From contig NZ_UWYY01000002.1 in NCBI RefSeq assembly GCF_900608595.1, forward strand, positions 1 to 64,000: a stretch of 64,000 nucleotides of DNA, in the 5' to 3' direction. Shown piece by piece: positions 1-8,975 of this stretch. The notes beneath the pieces were generated by a model, which saw only the letters and a list, made by a program, of their open reading frames with translations, was not told where the DNA came from and did no database searches. Source of the stretch: Promicromonospora panici. GTDB lineage: Bacteria; Actinomycetota; Actinomycetes; Actinomycetales; Cellulomonadaceae. Positions within the stretch are counted from its first letter, which is position 1, and each line of letters starts with the position of its first letter. The translations under genes were made by a program, and so were the position numbers.

Positions 1-113
1 AAACATGCAACCCACCAACCAGAACGGTCAGCCAGGCCACACCCCGCAAGGGTTAATCAATTGGCATTGACTATCAAGCACACTGTTGAGTTCTCAAACA
101 ACCGACGCACACC
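1..113 (-). promoter_or_regulatory. Leader of an rRNA operon (genes off the left edge)
   Basis: Read on the minus strand, 78-102 gives TTGTTTGAGAACTCAACAG followed by TGTGC, the conserved element found in the leader just before 16S rRNA in many Actinobacteria. It takes part in antitermination and processing of the pre-rRNA. The sequence from here to base 1 would be the last part of the leader. The 16S gene itself is not in the window, so the operon is inferred from the leader alone. Confidence 0.7.
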
Positions 114-163
114 GTCAGATCCGCGACCATTCCGACCGCTTCACCGCCCGGGGCAGTTCCTCA

Positions 164-193
164 AACTTACCAGGCTCTTTCGGACTTTTCCAA
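164..193 (-). promoter_or_regulatory. Putative rRNA operon promoter, proximal
   Basis: On the minus strand there is a -35 TTGGAA (188-193), an 18-base spacer and a -10 TAAGTT (164-169). The -10 is identical to that of the distal promoter at 361-389. Tandem promoters of this kind are usual before actinobacterial rrn operons. The call rests on sequence only. Confidence 0.55.
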
Positions 194-360
194 ATCCCCG
201 CCGGCCTGCTGGTCGGGAGAATTATTCGAATGTCCGAATGAATTCCGGTACCCATTTTCGCTGTCGTCAAAGCCAGAAGCTTCGACGATTGGCGAGGTAG
301 GGAGCCATCCGGCAGATCGCGACGCTAGCCGCTTCATCTGCGTTTGGAGGCAACCTCTGT

Positions 361-389
361 AACTTACCCTATCACGTTCTCCGGCGCAA
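361..389 (-). promoter_or_regulatory. Putative rRNA operon promoter, distal
   Basis: On the minus strand there is a -35 TTGCGC (384-389), a 17-base spacer and a -10 TAAGTT (361-366). The same -10 occurs again about 195 bases downstream. The stretch 194-360 between the two promoters and 390-629 upstream holds no gene that I can support. Confidence 0.55.
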
Positions 390-629
390 CGACCCTGTTG
401 AGGATCGTTGGTCGGGAGGCGATCTGACAAGCCCCCACCCAGTTCCGGAGCGCACTAGGCTACTACGAGATCTGGGTTGGTTTCCACCCCGGGACCGGCC
501 AGTTGCGCTGCTCGCGCGTCCTGTCCGTACCTCCCTGCCGGGCGAACAACGGGAACAGTACACAGCCATCGGCACCTGCGCCAAATCGGCTTGCCGAGCC
601 GCCCTGCGAGTGGTTCGGAGCGGCGGAAT

Positions 630-655
630 CGCGGGGCTCGGCAACGAGCCCCGCG
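630..655 (-). terminator. Hairpin terminator of glmS
   Basis: A perfect 11-bp stem (630-640 with 645-655) is closed by a GCAA tetraloop. It lies ten bases past the glmS stop codon. There is no clear U tract, as is common in high-GC Actinobacteria. Confidence 0.7.
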
Positions 656-664
656 GCGCCGACG

Positions 665-2488
665 TCACTCCACCGTGACCGACTTGGCGAGGTTGCGCGG
701 CTTGTCGACGTCGTGCCCGAGGGCGAGCGCCGCGTGGTACGCCAGCAGCTGGAGCGGCACCGTGAGGAGCAGCGGGTCGAGCTCGCGCTCGTTGCGGGGC
801 ACGTCGATCCGCTCCGCGTGCAGCTCGCCCAGGTTCACGCCGGCGTGCGTGACGACGACGAGAGGGCCGCCGCGCGCGGCGATCTCGTGGAGGGCCGCGA
901 CGTTGCGGTCGGTCAGCTCGTCGTCGGGCACGATCGCTACCGTGGGCACCTCGGGCGAGATGAGAGCCAGTGGGCCGTGCTTGAGCTCGGACATCTGATA
1001 TGCCTCGGCGTGCCGGTAGCTGATCTCCTTGAACTTCTGCGCACCCTCACGCGCCACCGGGTACCCCCGTACCCGGCCCACGAAGAAAAGGCTCTCGGCC
1101 GCCGCGAGCGCCTTGGCCGCCCGTGCGATCTGGTCCTCGCCGTCGAGAACCTGCTCGATGTGGGCCGGCAGGTGCTGCAGGCCGGCTACGAGCCGGCGTC
1201 CGTCCGCGACGGACAGGTCGCGGACGCGGCCCAGCTGCAGCGCCAGCAACGCGAAGCCCACGAACATCGTGGTGAGCGCCTTGGTGGAGGCGACGGCGAT
1301 CTCCGGTCCGGCGTGGAGGTAGATCCCGCCGTCGCAGGCGCGGGCGATCGCGGAGCCGACGACATTGACGAGGCCGATGACGCGGCCGCCCTTGCGGCGG
1401 ATCTCCTCCACCGCCAGCAGCGTGTCGATGGTCTCACCGGACTGGCTGACCGCCACGTACAGCGTGTCCGGCTCGATCACCGGGCTGCGGTAGCGGAACT
1501 CGCTCGCTGCCTCGGCGTCAGCAGGAATCCTTGCGAGCTCTTCGATGAGGGACGCGCCCATCTGGCCCACGTAGTACGCCGAACCACAGCCGAGGATCTT
1601 GACGCGCTTGACCGCGCGTAGCTCGCGGGCGTCCATCTCGAGCCCGCCCAGGTGCGCCGTGGCGAACCGCTCGTCCAGCCGTCCGCGTAGCGCGCGCTCG
1701 ACGCTGGCCGGCTGCTCGAGCATCTCGGTGTACATGCGCGGGCGGCCGTCGATCGAGCCGTGCTCGTAGGCGCTGGGGTCGACGTCGACCTCGCGCGCCG
1801 TGGTCTGCGTACGCGTCAGGTCGCGGCGGAACGTCGTGAAGCCCGACGCCGTGACGGTCGCCAGCTCGCCGTCGGACAGGTGCGCGACGGTCGTGGTGTG
1901 GCGGACGAGCGCGGCGAGGTCGGAGGCCACGAACATCTCCTTGTCCCCCACCCCGACCAGCAGCGGGCTGCCGTTGCGGGCCACCACCACCCGGTCGGGG
2001 AAGCCGGCGTGCACCACTGCCAGCCCGTAGGTCCCCTCCACCGCGTCCAGTGCGTCGACGACCTTGCCCTCGAGCGTGTCGGCGTCGGACAGGGCGACGA
2101 GGTGGGCGAAGACCTCGGTATCGGTGTCGCTCACGAGCGGCACGCCCTGGTCGGTGAGCCGTGCGCGCAGTGCCGCGGCGTTGTCGATGATGCCGTTGTG
2201 CACCACCGCCACCGCGCCGCTCGCGTCGGTGTGCGGATGGGCGTTGACGTCGGTGGCGGGGCCATGCGTCGCCCACCGGGTGTGGCCGATGCCTGCCCGA
2301 CCGGACATCCGCTTCGGCAGGACCTCGGCGAGGTCGCGGACCCGGCCCGCGCGCTTGGTCACCCGCACCTGGGACCCGACGACTGCGACACCCGCCGAGT
2401 CGTAGCCCCGGTGCTCCAGCCGGCCGAGCGCTTCCACGAGCAACGGGGCCGCGTTCTGACCTCCGACGTAACCGACGATTCCGCACAT
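665..2488 (-). CDS. glmS: Glutamine-fructose-6-phosphate aminotransferase (isomerizing)
   Basis: Makes glucosamine-6-phosphate from fructose-6-phosphate and glutamine, the first step to UDP-GlcNAc and hence cell wall; cytoplasmic. The 607 residues match the usual length. The protein begins MCGIVGYVG, so Cys2 becomes the N-terminal glutaminase nucleophile. Residues 1 to about 220 are the class II amidotransferase domain, followed by two SIS sugar-isomerase domains; the sugar-phosphate motifs CGSAYYVG and SQSGETIDT are present. The C-terminus PRNLAKSVTVE is the typical GlmS ending. The start is supported by AAGGAGA seven bases upstream. Terminated by the hairpin at 630-655. No glmS ribozyme is apparent upstream. 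Identification is secure. Confidence 0.97.
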   Translation of the reverse strand: MCGIVGYVGGQNAAPLLVEALGRLEHRGYDSAGVAVVGSQVRVTKRAGRVRDLAEVLPKRMSGRAGIGHTRWATHGPATDVNAHPHTDASGAVAVVHNGIIDNAAALRARLTDQGVPLVSDTDTEVFAHLVALSDADTLEGKVVDALDAVEGTYGLAVVHAGFPDRVVVARNGSPLLVGVGDKEMFVASDLAALVRHTTTVAHLSDGELATVTASGFTTFRRDLTRTQTTAREVDVDPSAYEHGSIDGRPRMYTEMLEQPASVERALRGRLDERFATAHLGGLEMDARELRAVKRVKILGCGSAYYVGQMGASLIEELARIPADAEAASEFRYRSPVIEPDTLYVAVSQSGETIDTLLAVEEIRRKGGRVIGLVNVVGSAIARACDGGIYLHAGPEIAVASTKALTTMFVGFALLALQLGRVRDLSVADGRRLVAGLQHLPAHIEQVLDGEDQIARAAKALAAAESLFFVGRVRGYPVAREGAQKFKEISYRHAEAYQMSELKHGPLALISPEVPTVAIVPDDELTDRNVAALHEIAARGGPLVVVTHAGVNLGELHAERIDVPRNERELDPLLLTVPLQLLAYHAALALGHDVDKPRNLAKSVTVE

Positions 2489-2524
2489 GCTGTCTCCTTG
2501 GGAACGTAGACGGGCCGAGCGAGC

Positions 2525-2788
2525 TCAGCCGTAGATCATCCGGCGCAGCTGCCGCTCGGTGAGCTGAGGAGCGCCGACGACCCGGTGCTCCAGCTCGGCG
2601 GCGATGCGCGCGAAGATCTCGGGATTCTTCGCCCCGTGGATCTTCAGCTCAGCATGCCGCCGCCGGACGACCTCCTCCACCGGTACGGCGAAGTACGCGA
2701 CGACGTCGCCGATCACCCGTGCCGCCTCGGCGGGCGTGAGCCCGGTGGTCGCCGCCACGTGGGCGACGAGATCGGAAGAGGTCGTCAT
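2525..2788 (-). CDS. Small conserved-looking protein of unknown function
   Basis: An 87-residue soluble protein, 36 bases upstream of glmS and on the same strand, so probably cotranscribed with it. I chose the start MTTSSDLVAHV because the sequence before it in the open frame reads like non-coding translation; a longer frame up to 2860 exists. The protein is mostly helical in appearance, with a core LTPAEAARVIGDVVAYF and a basic end RQLRRMIYG. There are no membrane segments, cysteines or known motifs. The ribosome site before the chosen start is weak. Function unknown. Confidence 0.65.
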   Translation of the reverse strand: MTTSSDLVAHVAATTGLTPAEAARVIGDVVAYFAVPVEEVVRRRHAELKIHGAKNPEIFARIAAELEHRVVGAPQLTERQLRRMIYG

Positions 2789-2879
2789 GCCGAAGAGACT
2801 GACGTATGCGGTGACCGAAGAGCAATTTCTTGCCCGGAATCGGGCAAGTCTGGCCACCATCGCGTCCCGGACATGCAGA

Positions 2880-2915
2880 ACGGCGGCCGCCCGCTGGTCA
2901 GCGGGCGGCCGCCGT
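2880..2915 (-). terminator. Hairpin terminator of tyrS
   Basis: A perfect stem (2880-2895 with 2900-2915, 16 bp) with a 4-base loop lies 43 bases past the tyrS stop. A second, smaller perfect hairpin at 2829-2848 (8-bp stem, loop GAAT) follows it. Together they separate tyrS from the small gene at 2525-2788. Confidence 0.7.
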
Positions 2916-2958
2916 GGCTCACCGGAGTTGCCGGTCAGGGTCGCCGGTCAGGAGATGG

Positions 2959-4218
2959 TCACTCCGACGTCGCGACCGCCAGGGTCTTCTTGCCCCGGCG
3001 CAGCACCGCGTGCTTGCCGTGGAGCAGGTCCCCGGGGGCCAGCGCTGCGTCGTCGGACTCCACCTTCACGTTGTTCACGTACGCGCCGCCCTCGGCGATG
3101 GCCCGGCGTGCGGCGCCCTTGGACGCGACGAGCCCCGAGCCGACCAGGAGGTCCGCGACCAGGTCCCCGGCCTTGGCCGTGACGCGCGGCAGCTCCGACA
3201 CCGCGCCGTCGAGTGTTCTGGCGTCCAGGTCGCCGAGCTCACCACGGCCGAACAGTGCCTGGCTCGCCGCGATGACGGCCTCGGTGGCGGCCGCGCCGTG
3301 CACCAGGGTGGTGACGTCGCCCGCGAGCGCCTTCTGCGCCTCGCGGGCGAAGGGTCGCTCGGCGACCTCAAGCTCAAGGACCTCGATCTCCTCGCGGGAC
3401 CGGAAGGTGAACACCTTGAGGTAGTTCACGACGTCGGCGTCGGCCTGGTTGAGCCAGAACTGGTAGAAGGCGTACGGGCTGGTCATGTCCGGGTCGAGCC
3501 AGATCGACCCGCCCTCGGACTTGCCGAACTTGGTGCCGTCCGCCTTGGTGATCAGCGGCGTCGTGAGCGCGTGCGCGCTCACCCCCTCCGCCTTGCGGAT
3601 CAGCTCGACGCCGGCGAGCAGGTTGCCCCACTGGTCGTTGCCGCCCAGCTGGAGTGTGATGCCGTGCCGCCGGTACAGCTCGCGGTAGTCCATGCCCTGC
3701 AGCACCTGGTAGCTGAACTCGGTGAAGCTGATGCCCTCGTCCGAGTTGAGCCGGCGCGCCACGATCTCCTTCGAGAGCATGGTGCCCAGGCGGAAGTGTT
3801 TGCCGATGTCGCGCAGGAACTCGATCGCCGTCATCGGGGCGGTCCAGTCCAGGTTGTTCACCATCCGCGCGGCGTTGTCGCCCTCGAAGGACAGGTGCGG
3901 CTCGATCTGCGCGCGGATGCGCTCGACCCACGCCGCGACGATCTCGGGCGAGTTGAGCGTGCGCTCCCCCGAGTCGCGGGGGTCACCGATCAGGCCCGTC
4001 GCACCGCCGACGAGCAGGTAGGGCCGGTGGCCGGCGTCCTGCAGCCGGCGCGCCGTCAGGACCTGGACAAGGTTGCCGATGTGCAGGGACGGCGCGGTGG
4101 GGTCGAAGCCCACGTAATAGTCCACGGTTCCCTCGGACAGCGCAGAACGCAGCGCGGCCTCGTCGGTGGACTGTGCCACCAGGCCTCGCCATTGCAGCTC
4201 GTCGAGGATGTCGGTCAC
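2959..4218 (-). CDS. tyrS: Tyrosyl-tRNA synthetase
   Basis: Charges tRNA-Tyr with tyrosine; cytoplasmic class I synthetase. The 419 residues match the bacterial family. The HIGH-type signature appears as PSLHIGN near residue 45 and the KMSKS-type loop as KFGKSEGG near residue 230. The tyrosine-site stretch YQVLQGMDY and the GGNDQWGN motif are intact. The C-terminal 60 or so residues form an S4 RNA-binding domain. A separate transcription unit ended by the hairpin at 2880-2915. No T-box leader is evident upstream. Confidence 0.97.
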   Translation of the reverse strand: MTDILDELQWRGLVAQSTDEAALRSALSEGTVDYYVGFDPTAPSLHIGNLVQVLTARRLQDAGHRPYLLVGGATGLIGDPRDSGERTLNSPEIVAAWVERIRAQIEPHLSFEGDNAARMVNNLDWTAPMTAIEFLRDIGKHFRLGTMLSKEIVARRLNSDEGISFTEFSYQVLQGMDYRELYRRHGITLQLGGNDQWGNLLAGVELIRKAEGVSAHALTTPLITKADGTKFGKSEGGSIWLDPDMTSPYAFYQFWLNQADADVVNYLKVFTFRSREEIEVLELEVAERPFAREAQKALAGDVTTLVHGAAATEAVIAASQALFGRGELGDLDARTLDGAVSELPRVTAKAGDLVADLLVGSGLVASKGAARRAIAEGGAYVNNVKVESDDAALAPGDLLHGKHAVLRRGKKTLAVATSE

Positions 4219-4415
4219 CGTGGTTGCTCCTTGTTTCGTGGGGGTGCGGCCCGGGCGGGCCGCTCGGCGGACCCGTCGTGGGCCTGCTGGTCCTAGTCTG
4301 CCCGAACGTCGCGCCTCCGCTCGCCCCGATGAGTTCCGGCGTGCCTCGTCGTCGGACGTTCCATGGATATGAAAAGCGTTGAGTACTCAGCCGCTCCGTC
4401 GGGCAGGGTGGAGCC

Positions 4416-5756
4416 ATGACCGACACCGACATGCCCGGCTGGAAGCGGAACGTCGCGCTGTTCCTGACCGGACAGACCATCTCGTTGCTCGGGTCGATGC
4501 TCGTGATGTTCGCGGTCATGTGGCATCTGACCATCGAGACCCGGTCCGGGTCGGTGCTCATGCTGAGCATCGTGTTCGGCATGCTGCCGCAGGCTTTCAT
4601 GTCGATCTTCGGCGGTGTGTGGGCCGACCGGCACTCCCGCAAGCTCCTGATCATGGGCGCCGACACGACGATCGCGATAGTGACCCTGGGCCTGGCCCTG
4701 CTCATGCTCAGCGGCGTGGAAGACCTGTGGGTCATCTACCTGGCGCTGGCCGTCCGGTCGGTGTTCGCCGGCATCCAGACGCCGGCCGTGGGAGCGATGA
4801 TCCCTCAGATCGCGCCGGCGGATCAGCTGATGCGGGTCAACGGCATGTTCCAGTCCATCCAGTCCGGGATGATGCTGCTCGCGCCTGCCTTGGCCGCCGT
4901 CGTCTACGCGTCCTTCGACATCGTCGCGGTGTTCTTCGTCGACGCCGCGACCGCACTGATCGGCGTGGGCATGCTCGCGATGGTCACGGTGCCGCGCCTG
5001 GTCCGGTCCGACGCCGAGAGCGGGCCGGTCAGCTACTTCGGCGACCTCGTGGCGGGCTTCCGGTACATCGGCTCGAACGCCCCAGTGAAGTGGCTGGTCT
5101 CGTTGTTCGCCCTGGTGATGTTCCTGGTCGGCGCACCGAGCTACCTGACGCCGCTCATGGTCACCCGCACGTTCGGCGACGAGGTGTGGAAGCTGACCGC
5201 CAACGAGCTGTTCTGGGGCGGCGGCATGCTGCTCGGCGGGCTGCTCATGGCCAGCTTCGGGCCGCGGATCAAGCGCCGGGTGCGCCTCATGGTGGGCTCC
5301 GTGCTCCTCACCGGCGTGCTGGTCGCCGGTCTGGGCGTGTCCACCAACATGTGGGTGTTCTTCGTGCTCGGGCTCCTCATCGGCATCATGTTCGCCGCGC
5401 TGAACACCCCGGCGTTCACGATCATCCAGGAGCGGGTCGAGCCCGATATGCAGGGCCGTGTGTTCGGCTTCGTCGGGATCGTCATGACCGTCGCGATGCC
5501 CCTGTCCATGGTCGTGTTCGGCCCGCTGGCCGACCAGTTCTCCGTGCAGTCGCTGCTGGTCCTGGCGGGCGTCCTGCTGGTCGTCGTCCTTGCCTCGATC
5601 CTGGCCGTACCGGCGGCCCGGCGCTCGCTCGGGCAGGTCGACACGGCGCCGGAGCCGGACGCCGAGACAGCCGGTGACCCGATGGGCGACTCGGTCGCCG
5701 GGACCGTCGGTGAGACGGTCGAGGCCTCCGCGGCACCGGGATCCGATCACCGATAG
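4416..5756 (+). CDS. MFS transporter, drug-efflux type
   Basis: A 446-residue integral membrane protein with about 12 predicted hydrophobic segments, of the major facilitator superfamily. The N-terminal NVALFLTGQTISLLGSML and the loop GGVWADRHSRK (the conserved A-type motif between helices 2 and 3) resemble the MefA-like drug:proton antiporters of the DHA3 group. The last 45 residues are acidic and probably cytoplasmic. GGTGGAG precedes the ATG by 4 bases. A 10-bp palindrome TGAGTACTCA (4380-4389) upstream could be an operator. The substrate cannot be read from the sequence. It stands alone between convergent and divergent units. Confidence 0.85.
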   Translation: MTDTDMPGWKRNVALFLTGQTISLLGSMLVMFAVMWHLTIETRSGSVLMLSIVFGMLPQAFMSIFGGVWADRHSRKLLIMGADTTIAIVTLGLALLMLSGVEDLWVIYLALAVRSVFAGIQTPAVGAMIPQIAPADQLMRVNGMFQSIQSGMMLLAPALAAVVYASFDIVAVFFVDAATALIGVGMLAMVTVPRLVRSDAESGPVSYFGDLVAGFRYIGSNAPVKWLVSLFALVMFLVGAPSYLTPLMVTRTFGDEVWKLTANELFWGGGMLLGGLLMASFGPRIKRRVRLMVGSVLLTGVLVAGLGVSTNMWVFFVLGLLIGIMFAALNTPAFTIIQERVEPDMQGRVFGFVGIVMTVAMPLSMVVFGPLADQFSVQSLLVLAGVLLVVVLASILAVPAARRSLGQVDTAPEPDAETAGDPMGDSVAGTVGETVEASAAPGSDHR

Positions 5757-5784
5757 TCCGACGAGCACACGGGCGGCGTCGGAC
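5756..5784 (+). terminator. Possible hairpin after the MFS gene
   Basis: GTCCGACG (5756-5763) pairs with CGTCGGAC (5777-5784) across a 13-base loop, starting at the stop codon of the transporter gene. A simple factor-independent terminator without a U tract is the likely reading. Confidence 0.45.
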
Positions 5785-5913
5785 CTGGAGGACCGCTGAG
5801 CCGGCCTCCCCGGTCCGACGACGCTCGTGTGCTGCACGACACAGCCCGACGCGCGGCTGCCGTGAAAGTATTGATGTGTTCCATAGACGGCAGCTGTGCG
5901 TTGGAAGGTTCCT

Positions 5914-6891
5914 GTGAGCACCCCCAAGATCTATGCCCTGCACGAGAATCCCGAGTGGTTCCCTCCGTTCGCCGAGACCTTCGCTGCCGAGGGCGTCGAG
6001 TACGAGGAGTGGGTGCTGACCGAGGGCGTCCTCGACCTCTCCGATGCACCACCCGAGGGGATCTTCTGGTCGCGAATCTCGGCGAGCAGCCACACGCGCG
6101 ACCACGGGCTCACCAAGGACTACTCACGTGCCGTGCTGTCCTGGCTGGAGGCGTACGGCCGCCGCACGGTCAACGGCCGCCGCGTGCTGGAGCTCGAGGT
6201 CAGCAAGGTGGACCAGCTCACCGCGCTGCGCGCCGCCGGGATCGACACGCCGCGCACCGTGGCCGCCGTCGGGCGGGACCAGGTGCTGAAGGCCGCGCAG
6301 GGCTTCCCGACGCCGTTCGTCACCAAGCACAACCAGGGCGGCAAGGGCCTGGGCGTGCGCAAGTTCGACTCGTTCGACGACCTCGCCGACTACGTCGAGT
6401 CCGACGAGTACGAGGAGCCCGTGGACGGCATCACGCTGATCCAGGAGTACGTCGTCGCGGCCGACGGCGGCATCACCCGCGTGGAGATCGTCGGCGGCGA
6501 GATGGTCTACGCCGTGCGCGGCGACACCGAGCGCGGCGGGTTCCAGCTCTGCCCCGCCGACGCGTGCGTCATCGACCCCGAGACCGGCCGGCCGATCCCG
6601 CCGGCCGGCGCGACCATCTCCATGGCGCCGGACGAGGACTGGGGGCTGTTCTCCGAGCGCGAGGGCTACGACGACCCGGTGGTCGCCAAGTACCTCGAGT
6701 TCACGAAGCGGCACGGCATCGAGGTCGCCGGTATCGAGAACATCCGGACCGCCGACGGCCGTCTCCTGACGTACGACGTGAACACCAACACGAACTACAA
6801 CAGCGACGTCGAGCGGGGCACGGCGCGGTCGGGACCGCGCGAGATCGTGCGGCACCTGGCCCGGGTGCTGAGGGAGACCTACCCGGTCTGA
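5914..6891 (+). CDS. ATP-grasp domain protein of unknown substrate
   Basis: About 325 residues. I place the start at GTG 5914 because GGAAGG lies five bases before it; an in-frame GTG at 5896 would add six residues. The middle and C-terminal parts look like an ATP-grasp fold: FVTKHNQGGKGLGVRKF supplies the nucleotide-binding lysine and glycine loop, LIQEYV the adenine-contact strand, and the metal-binding end is DVNTNTNYN. The overall pattern recalls RimK-like ligases that join an amino acid or peptide to a carboxylate. No partner gene for a peptide or natural product lies nearby, so the substrate is unknown. The gene converges on the glycosylase gene with a 7-base gap. Confidence 0.75.
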   Translation: MSTPKIYALHENPEWFPPFAETFAAEGVEYEEWVLTEGVLDLSDAPPEGIFWSRISASSHTRDHGLTKDYSRAVLSWLEAYGRRTVNGRRVLELEVSKVDQLTALRAAGIDTPRTVAAVGRDQVLKAAQGFPTPFVTKHNQGGKGLGVRKFDSFDDLADYVESDEYEEPVDGITLIQEYVVAADGGITRVEIVGGEMVYAVRGDTERGGFQLCPADACVIDPETGRPIPPAGATISMAPDEDWGLFSEREGYDDPVVAKYLEFTKRHGIEVAGIENIRTADGRLLTYDVNTNTNYNSDVERGTARSGPREIVRHLARVLRETYPV

Positions 6892-6898
6892 CGGGTTG

Positions 6899-7606
6899 TC
6901 ACGCCGGACGCCGACGTCGCGGCTGGGCGGCGCGGTAGGTGGAGACCGTCTCTTCGCCGTCCAGCCAGAGACGCCAGGGATGCAGGTCCGCGCGACCGCC
7001 GTCGCCGCTCACGCCGACGCGGGGACCGGTTCGGACGACGGCGGTGGGGGTCTCGACAGGCTCGACCCGCGAGGGCTCGGCCGACCGGCGGTGCAGCACC
7101 ACCGCTCCGTCGGGTTGAGTGACGTCGGCACCGTCGTCGGACAGGTCGATGCCCAGGGCTACCGCCAGGCGGGCTGGGCCACGGGCCAGGTCGCGGTCCA
7201 CCCGTACCACGCCCGTGGCCCGACGGCGTGAGCGGGCGAGCCCGACGCCGTCGGACTCGGTGCCGCCGAGCACCTCGCCCGCACGGAGCAACACCGCCGA
7301 CGGCAGCCCCTCCGGACCGCACACCACGTTCACGCAGTGGTGCAGGCCCAGGTGGCGGTACACGTACAGCCGTCCGGGCTCGCCGAACATCGTCGCGTTC
7401 CGGCGGTTGCGGCCGCGGTAGGCGTGCGAGCCCGGATCGGTCTCGCCGTCGTACGCCTCGACCTCGGTGAGGCGGAGGGAGACGACGCCGTCGGCGGTGC
7501 GCCGGGTGAGCGTCGCTCCCAGCAGGTCCCGGGTGACGTCGAGGACTGGCCGGTCGTACCAGTCCCTGCCGGGAACACTGCTGGGGACGATTTCGGGAGC
7601 GCTCAT
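6899..7606 (-). CDS. DNA-3-methyladenine glycosylase (AAG/MPG family)
   Basis: Removes alkylated purines in base-excision repair. The 235 residues include TEVEAYDGETDPGSHAYRG, with the conserved Glu and His around the flipped base, RNATMFGEPGRLYVY, and the catalytic-pocket strand HHCVNVV. The arrangement is that of the monomeric mammalian-type AAG family (bacterial yxlJ-like). The C-terminal tail is longer than usual, arginine-rich, and reads RRRRPA at its end. Upstream there is a CATGAT hexamer six bases before the ATG and no clear ribosome site, so it may be leaderless. Confidence 0.9.
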   Translation of the reverse strand: MSAPEIVPSSVPGRDWYDRPVLDVTRDLLGATLTRRTADGVVSLRLTEVEAYDGETDPGSHAYRGRNRRNATMFGEPGRLYVYRHLGLHHCVNVVCGPEGLPSAVLLRAGEVLGGTESDGVGLARSRRRATGVVRVDRDLARGPARLAVALGIDLSDDGADVTQPDGAVVLHRRSAEPSRVEPVETPTAVVRTGPRVGVSGDGGRADLHPWRLWLDGEETVSTYRAAQPRRRRPA

Positions 7607-7628
7607 GGCCCGATCATGCGCGAACCTG

Positions 7629-8975
7629 CTACGCGAAGGCGAACACCGGGGGGAAGACCACGACCACTATCGCGGCCCAGACGGCGTAGGCGGGCAGGTA
7701 CCGGGTCTGCCACCGCTCGATCGGGCCGAACGGTCGTGCGCCCCGGAGGAACCCGACCGAGAGCCAGGCCGACCAGGCCAGGTGCACCAGCAGCACGAGG
7801 TTCAGTCCTAGCGCAGCCACCTTGTTCGCGCTGAAGCCGAACTCGGCGATGCGGGTGAGCATCGCGCTCAGGGCCACCGCGTCGACCGCGAGCGCCGCGA
7901 CGACGAGAACGAGCTGGAGCACGTCGAACAGCCCGGGCGGCGCGAGCGCGTCCCGCGCGGAGATCGAGTAGAGCAACAGGCTCAGGACCAGCACGAGCAC
8001 CGCGTCCATGAGGATCAGCAGCTCGCGGTCGGCGCCCAGCGGCCCGCCGGCGGTCGCGAAGGCCCCCAGGAAGACGAGCAGCATCACGATGGTCAGCGGC
8101 GTGAAGACGCGGGTCAGGACCGGTGCGATGTTCTCGACGACGTTCTGCTTGGCCTCGACGAGCCAGGCCGCCACGATGAGCGCGCCGGGCACGCAGAACG
8201 GCAGGATCCAGGCCTCGAGGACCGGTTCGAAGTCGATCCCGACCAGCCCGAGGGTGCCGAGGGTGAGCCCGATCAGGACGCCCCCGCCGAGGGCCAGCAG
8301 GACGAAGTAGATGACGAGCTCGCCGGTGAAGCGGACGTAGTCCATGCGGCGGGCGTCCGACCGCCATCGTCCGCCCGCGTAGGTGACGGAGACGAGCGCC
8401 CACAGGGCGACTATCGAGTGGCTGGCCGCGAGGAACAGGGTCGAGCCCTCGGGCTCGAACGGGTACACGTTCAGGACCACGGCGAGCACGGCGAACGGAA
8501 CCAGGAGCACGCCGGCGACCCGCCAGGTGAGCTTGCGCTTCCAGGCGAAGTACCCGGCGAGGAACGGGAGCACGAACAGGCCGATGTTGCGCATGACGAC
8601 GAGCTCGTCGTCGATCAGCTCGATCCCGGCCTTGACCGCGATTCCCGCACCGATGGCGAGCGCCAGGACGACACCGAGCTCACGCCAGAGCCGCGTTCCG
8701 CCGTCGGGCGCCTCGGGGACCAGCACGAGCTGCTTCCACAACCGGTCGGAGTGCTCGCGGGCGAACTCGCGGGAGACCTCGTCGAGGTTGCCCATGCGCT
8801 TGACGGAGACGAGGAACGCCTCGTCGTCGTCGAGCCCGGTGCTGGTCAGGTCGGTCACCTGCTCGCGCAGGTGATCCTCCATCTCCTCGACGTCGCCGGC
8901 GGAGATGGCCCGACGGCGTTGGACGTAGCCGCGCCACTGATCGATCTGGGACTCGAGCTGCTCGTGGTCGCTCAT
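7629..8975 (-). CDS. Multi-pass membrane protein with permease prefix domain 1
   Basis: A 448-residue protein whose first 85 residues form the soluble helical permease-prefix type domain (ISAGDVEEMEDHLREQV and then RMGNLDEVSREFAREHSDRLWKQL). The rest is about ten hydrophobic segments. Proteins with this prefix are typically encoded next to PadR regulators, and here the start codon shares one base with the padR stop (TGATG). The pair is therefore one transcription unit, probably an inducible membrane-stress or export module. No ATPase or substrate motif is visible, so the function is unproven. Confidence 0.8.
   Translation of the reverse strand: MSDHEQLESQIDQWRGYVQRRRAISAGDVEEMEDHLREQVTDLTSTGLDDDEAFLVSVKRMGNLDEVSREFAREHSDRLWKQLVLVPEAPDGGTRLWRELGVVLALAIGAGIAVKAGIELIDDELVVMRNIGLFVLPFLAGYFAWKRKLTWRVAGVLLVPFAVLAVVLNVYPFEPEGSTLFLAASHSIVALWALVSVTYAGGRWRSDARRMDYVRFTGELVIYFVLLALGGGVLIGLTLGTLGLVGIDFEPVLEAWILPFCVPGALIVAAWLVEAKQNVVENIAPVLTRVFTPLTIVMLLVFLGAFATAGGPLGADRELLILMDAVLVLVLSLLLYSISARDALAPPGLFDVLQLVLVVAALAVDAVALSAMLTRIAEFGFSANKVAALGLNLVLLVHLAWSAWLSVGFLRGARPFGPIERWQTRYLPAYAVWAAIVVVVFPPVFAFA

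Noticed and set aside
241..270. Third rRNA promoter with TTGACG at 265-270
   Set aside because: At a spacing of 17 or 18 the -10 would be CGGAAT or GGAATT, which is too far from the TAnnnT pattern of the other two.
2489..2524. glmS ribozyme upstream of glmS
   Set aside because: The gap is only 36 bases, too short for a ribozyme.
2830..4296. Plus-strand open frame opposite tyrS
   Set aside because: It is a shadow of the tyrS codons, with no recognisable domain.
4293..5927. Minus-strand open frame of 544 codons opposite the MFS gene
   Set aside because: Composition is Asp/Glu/His/Arg-rich as expected from antisense of a membrane protein, and it has no motif or ribosome site.
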